A stretch of 64,000 nt of DNA, taken from positions 191,627-255,626 of the forward strand of contig JAXLST010000008.1 in the NCBI GenBank assembly GCA_046330435.1, read 5' to 3'. This stretch comes from Ga0077560 sp046330435. GTDB lineage: Bacteria > Actinomycetota > Thermoleophilia > Miltoncostaeales > Miltoncostaeaceae. A program made the translations under genes and the position numbers. Shown here in pieces: positions 61,044 through 64,000 of this stretch (position 1 is its first letter; each line of letters begins with the position of its first letter). The notes under the pieces are model-generated. The model ran no database searches, had not been told where the DNA came from, and saw only the letters and a list, made by a program, of their open reading frames with translations.

Positions 61044-61138
61044 CGCCCTCTCCTCGCTCGTGGGCCCGCGGCCGGCGTGCGGGGTCGCCCGCCCGGCCGG
61101 GCGGGATCTGCCGGCCACGGTATGGCGATTCCGGCGTT

Positions 61139-61170
61139 CCCGTCGATCCCCTGACCGGGGGATCGACGGG
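61139..61170. terminator. 13-bp hairpin after the SDR gene
   Basis: CCCGTCGATCCCC and GGGGATCGACGGG pair with a six-base loop, 19 bases past the SDR stop. No T-tract is seen. It probably ends SDR transcription. Confidence 0.65.
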
Positions 61171-61188
61171 ACGGGCCGGTTCCGCGCG

Positions 61189-61968
61189 TCAGTAGGTCTT
61201 CGCGGTGAGGGCCCCGTCGACCAGCAGGTGGGTGCCGCTCACGAACGTGCTCTCGTCGGACAGCAGGAACAGGATGGCGTTGGCGACCTCGCGCGGCGCG
61301 GCGAGCCGCCCGACGGGGTACGTGCCCTCCATCTCGGCGCGCGCCGCGACCGGGTCGGGCTGCCCCGCGAAGTACGCCTGGATCATGGGGGTCTCCATGT
61401 CGCCCGGCAGCACGCAGTTCGCCCGGATGCCGTCCCGCGCGTAGTCCACGGCGATGGCCTTGGTGAGGCCCAGCACCCCGGTCTTGGTGGCCGTGTAGGA
61501 GCTGATGAACGGGTCGGCGGTGAGCGACAGGATCGACCCGATGGTGACGATGCTGCCGCCACCGCCCTGCTCCCGCATCGCCAGCAGGGCGTGCTTGCAG
61601 CAGAAGAACGCGCCCTTGAGGTTGATGTCGTTCACCTCGTCCCACTGGGCCTCGGTCGTCTCGTGCAGCGGCCCCTCGGGGCCCAGGATCCCGGCGTTGG
61701 CGACCATCCCGTCCAGGCGCCCCGCCAGCTCACGGCACCGTGCGACGGCGGCCTGCACGTCGCCCTCGTTGCGGACGTCGCCCTGCAGGAACACGACGCG
61801 CCCGGGCAGGCCCTCCGCCTCGGCGGCCAGGCTCGCGCCGTCCCCGGCGTCGCGCCCCACCCCGACGACGGTCGCGCCCTCGCCGGCGAGCAGCAGGGCG
61901 GTGTCACGCCCCAGCCCCTTGGTGGCGCCGGTCACGACGACGCCCTTGCCCTCCATCCGTCCCGCCAT
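61189..61968 (-). CDS. Short-chain dehydrogenase/reductase
   Basis: The 259-residue classical SDR has the cofactor loop VTGATKGLGRDTA, VANAGIL, the catalytic Ser in IGSILS, and YTATK with the Tyr and Lys (YxxxK). NCVLPGDMETPMI follows. Gly before the basic residue at the end of strand 2 (VGVGRD) suggests NADP(H) or mixed preference. It acts on an alcohol or ketone, possibly a cyclic hydroxyacyl intermediate of the nearby cluster. The C-terminal sequence GALTAKTY is typical. Confidence 0.92.
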   Translation of the reverse strand: MAGRMEGKGVVVTGATKGLGRDTALLLAGEGATVVGVGRDAGDGASLAAEAEGLPGRVVFLQGDVRNEGDVQAAVARCRELAGRLDGMVANAGILGPEGPLHETTEAQWDEVNDINLKGAFFCCKHALLAMREQGGGGSIVTIGSILSLTADPFISSYTATKTGVLGLTKAIAVDYARDGIRANCVLPGDMETPMIQAYFAGQPDPVAARAEMEGTYPVGRLAAPREVANAILFLLSDESTFVSGTHLLVDGALTAKTY

Positions 61969-62043
61969 GTGTGTCCCCCCGGACGCGGTTCTCCGGCTGG
62001 AAACGCTACCGGGACGCGGCGCCCCGCCGGGGGACCGTCGCGG

Positions 62044-62676
62044 TCAGCCCGCGGCCGCGCTCCAGCCGAGCGCGCGGGCCATCCCCTCGGCCAGGTCGAG
62101 CAGCGTGGGGAGCGGGACGCTGCCGTCGCTGGTGGGCACCTCCACCTCCGGCACCTTGCCCATCGCCGCCCGGTACTCGGTGAGGGCGATGAGGGCGGCG
62201 GCGATCACCGGGACCGCCGCCATCCGCGCGAGCCCCAGCAGGTCGCCGTCGGCGACGTCGGTGCCGAACGCCACCAGGGTCGTCGTGACCGGGACCTTCT
62301 CGTTGCCGGGCAGCACCCGCACGCCCACCGTGGCGCGGCCGTCGGTGAGCTGCACGGGGCGGCCGGTGGCGCCCGCCGCGAGCACCGGCACGCTGTCCCC
62401 GGATTCGGCGAGCAGCGGCCACATCTCCGGGGGGAAGGCGCCGGCGTTGGCGTACACGAAGATCCCCGACGGGTCGGCGACCATGCTGGCCCGAAGGCCC
62501 ACCCCGTCGCCCCCGTAGGGGATGTCGAGCACGCACCGTTCCCGGGCCCGCCGGTACCGCACGCCGCCCAGTTCCAGGGACTCCCGGTCGTCGGTGCCGA
62601 TGCGGACGACGAACGGCTCCTCGTCCTCGGGCAGGACGAGCGGGACGTCGGTGAGCAGCGCGGGCGGTTCGGTCAT
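62044..62676 (-). CDS. Protein of unknown function
   Basis: The 210-residue protein has an acidic N-terminal part (LLTDVPLVLPEDEEPFVVRIGTDDRESLELGG), a middle of alternating strands including VPVLAAGATGRPVQLTDGRATVGVRVLPG, and a hydrophobic helix VADGDLLGLARMAAVPVIAAALIALTEY near residue 165. No family recognised. It stands alone between the SDR and the collagen-like gene, with its own start ATG. Confidence 0.65.
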   Translation of the reverse strand: MTEPPALLTDVPLVLPEDEEPFVVRIGTDDRESLELGGVRYRRARERCVLDIPYGGDGVGLRASMVADPSGIFVYANAGAFPPEMWPLLAESGDSVPVLAAGATGRPVQLTDGRATVGVRVLPGNEKVPVTTTLVAFGTDVADGDLLGLARMAAVPVIAAALIALTEYRAAMGKVPEVEVPTSDGSVPLPTLLDLAEGMARALGWSAAAG

Positions 62677-62725
62677 GCCCCAAGTATCGCGGCCCGGGCG
62701 GGTGCCCGGGCCGCGCCCTCCCGGG

Positions 62726-63349
62726 TCAGTTCCCGGTGACCGCCCAGGTGCCGTCCACGAAGAACCGCCCCGCGGTGTTCGAGTGGATGAAGTACTCGGC
62801 GCCGAAGGTGTTCGCGCCGTCGTTCTGGTCGGGGACGTTGAACACGAAGAGCTGCCGGTTGGACGGCGGCACCTGGCGGATGTTCGACAGGGAGACGAGG
62901 TAGATGCACAGCGTCCCGGAGGCGGCGCGGGGGTCGCCCGCACTGCCCGGGCACTGCGGGGTGGGCGACGCGGAGGGCGGGCGCACCACCACCGTGGGCG
63001 CGGTGTTCAGCGACACCCCGAAGCTGATGGAACCGCCGCGGATCTCGTCCGCTCCCGCCGCGACGGAGTCCTCGTTGATGACGCCGCGGATGGTCTGTCC
63101 CGCGGCCAGCGTCGTGGTGAACGCGCCGGCGGGGCCCTGCGGCCCCTGCGGTCCCCGGAGGCCGCGCTTGCCGGCCTTGGCGAGCTTGGCGTTGACCGCC
63201 GGGCTCAGGTCCCTCGCCTGGATGCTGCCGTCCTGGATGTCCCGGCCGGTGAGGAGGCCGGCCGCCCCGGCCGTCGCCGCCCCCGCCACCGCCAGCCCCG
63301 CCGCGAAGGCCACCGCGAGTCCCAGCCGTCCTCGCCAACGTTCCCGCAT
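62726..63349 (-). CDS. Secreted protein with short collagen-like segment
   Basis: The 207-residue protein has a signal peptide or anchor (LGLAVAFAAGLAVAGAATAGAA). Next comes LLTGRDIQDGSIQARDLSPA, a segment that, in my recollection, recurs before collagen-like repeats in Thermoleophilia/Solirubrobacterales proteins. KRGLRGPQGPQGPAG follows, then a beta-rich domain with cysteines (QCPG...TLCIYLVSL). ATG is chosen at the signal-peptide start; a 34-codon upstream extension is unlikely. It is probably a cell-surface protein. Confidence 0.8.
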   Translation of the reverse strand: MRERWRGRLGLAVAFAAGLAVAGAATAGAAGLLTGRDIQDGSIQARDLSPAVNAKLAKAGKRGLRGPQGPQGPAGAFTTTLAAGQTIRGVINEDSVAAGADEIRGGSISFGVSLNTAPTVVVRPPSASPTPQCPGSAGDPRAASGTLCIYLVSLSNIRQVPPSNRQLFVFNVPDQNDGANTFGAEYFIHSNTAGRFFVDGTWAVTGN

Positions 63350-63468
63350 CGCACCATCCCCCTCCCGTCGTTGGACCGCGAGTATCCGGCGGGCGGACTC
63401 GGCGGCGCCAGCCCCGAGGCGATCGGGCATCCGGGGTATCGTCCCGGGCATGGGACTGTTCTCACGGG

Positions 63469-63876
63469 ATGACGACGGCGGTGCGGCCGCCGGCCCTCCT
63501 CCCCCACCCCGCCCTCGCCTCGATGGACGCCGTGCTCGCGGCCCCGCTGCGCGAGCTCGCCGTCGCCGTCTTCGCCGTCGCGTGCGCTGGGAAGGAGCCG
63601 GGCATGGTGACCCCGGCCTCCAGCGGCTCCGAGGCGATCATCGCGGTGTCCGAGATCCTCGCCGCCCAGCCGGGCGAGACCCGCAAGGCCTCGCGCCTGG
63701 TCCCCGAACTGAGCCTTCCCGTCGAGGAAGCCGCCCAGGTCCTGGCCGCCAGCGGGCTCATCATCGCCAAGCAGCGCGGCTCCACGGACCTGGCCTGGTA
63801 CCTCACCCGCCGCGGCGCCCGGGCCCTCGCCTCCCCCGACCCCCTGGCCTGGATCTCCGCCCCCGCGGATCCCTGA
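63469..63876 (+). CDS. Small protein of unknown function, start uncertain
   Basis: The 135-residue frame reads LASMDAVLAAPLRELAVAVFAVACAG and ends with EEAAQVLAASGLIIAKQRGSTDLAWYLTRRGARALAS, suggestive of a winged-helix end. In the next frame an ATG at 63450 opens MGLFSRDDDGGAAAGPPPPP, a natural-looking N terminus that then degenerates. A one-base difference in the C-rich run near 63500 would join the two. Coordinates given use the uninterrupted ATG. Function unknown. Confidence 0.6.
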   Translation: MTTAVRPPALLPHPALASMDAVLAAPLRELAVAVFAVACAGKEPGMVTPASSGSEAIIAVSEILAAQPGETRKASRLVPELSLPVEEAAQVLAASGLIIAKQRGSTDLAWYLTRRGARALASPDPLAWISAPADP

Positions 63877-63912
63877 TTCCCGCACCCGCGGGTGCCAGAA
63901 TGCCCGCGTCGC

Positions 63913-63986
63913 GGGCGTGTAGCTCAGTTGGTTAGAGCAGGGGACTCATAATCCCTGGGTCGCAGGTTCGAGTCCTGCCGCGCCCA
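63913..63986 (+). tRNA. tRNA with CAU anticodon (Met elongator, or Ile2)
   Basis: A complete cloverleaf is visible: acceptor GGGCGTG/CGCGCCC, D-arm GCTC...GAGC, anticodon loop CTCATAA with CAT at 63947-63949, and T-arm GCAGG-TTCGAGT-CCTGC. CCA is not encoded. The G1-C72 pair excludes the initiator tRNA. CAU can also be Ile2 after lysidine modification by TilS; elongator Met is taken as the default. Confidence 0.93.
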
Positions 63987-64000
63987 TCACACAATAAGCC

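Overview
The window comes from a very GC-rich (roughly 70% or more) Gram-positive-type chromosome of the Actinomycetota. Supporting evidence is the rplM-rpsI-glmM-glmS-acpS-alr gene order, a GuaB3-type IMP dehydrogenase beside guaA, frequent GTG starts, and a secreted protein carrying a DIQDGSI-type segment before a short collagen-like GPQGPQGPAG run. The last feature is familiar to me from deep-branching Actinomycetota such as Thermoleophilia/Solirubrobacterales. That placement is an inference, not a measurement. Genes are tightly packed, and about seventeen neighbouring pairs overlap by exactly four bases (ATGA or GTGA).

Region 1 (1-8.2 kb) is one long leftward unit: ribosomal proteins L13 and S9, glmM and glmS (UDP-GlcNAc supply), acpS, NAD(P)HX repair, alanine racemase, and a CCA-adding/poly(A) polymerase cut by the window edge. 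A sigma70-like promoter and a leader hairpin precede rplM. Region 2 (8.3-20 kb) holds two small rightward genes, a large secreted alpha/beta hydrolase coupled to guaA and guaB3, a PfkB sugar-phosphate kinase coupled to a D,D-carboxypeptidase, pyrF with an AEC transporter, and a CsoR-type metal repressor divergent from a DUF4396-like membrane protein with two operator copies between them.

Region 3 (20.4-33.8 kb) has a four-gene minor-pilin operon (PilV-, PilW- and PilX-like plus a small membrane protein), an Fe(III) ABC importer (fbpC-fbpA-fbpB), a tandem pair of MFS paralogues, a ProA-like dehydrogenase, an MFS gene broken by an apparent one-base frameshift, and a SnoaL-like protein. Region 4 (34-44 kb) has groES-groEL with two CIRCE operators, then a GNAT protein, rph-rdgB, a sirtuin, a membrane diguanylate cyclase, tandem alpha/beta hydrolases and murI.

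Region 5 (44-51 kb) holds a flavin reductase, a secreted propeller-like protein, a zinc-finger protein with a small charged companion, a flippase-like membrane protein, a PAP2 phosphatase coupled to a GDPD-like protein, a glycosyltransferase, and a 25-residue membrane protein. Region 6 (51.3-61.9 kb) is an acyl-CoA metabolism island: a degenerate CoA ligase, acyl-CoA and 3-hydroxyacyl-CoA dehydrogenases, a divergent MarR regulator, and a five-gene operon (nitroreductase, BadI/MenB-like hydratase, full-length CoA ligase, DsbA/FrnE protein, 42-residue Cys protein), followed by a dimeric-barrel protein and an SDR. The layout suggests activation and breakdown of an aromatic, alicyclic or similar carboxylic acid. 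The window ends with the collagen-like secreted protein, a small unknown protein and a tRNA with a CAU anticodon.

The most unusual non-coding signal is a family of six intergenic elements, each with two direct copies of CAATTGGCC exactly 20 bp apart around a GCCGCGGT-like spacer. They occur as a pair, a triplet and a singleton, all in the same orientation.
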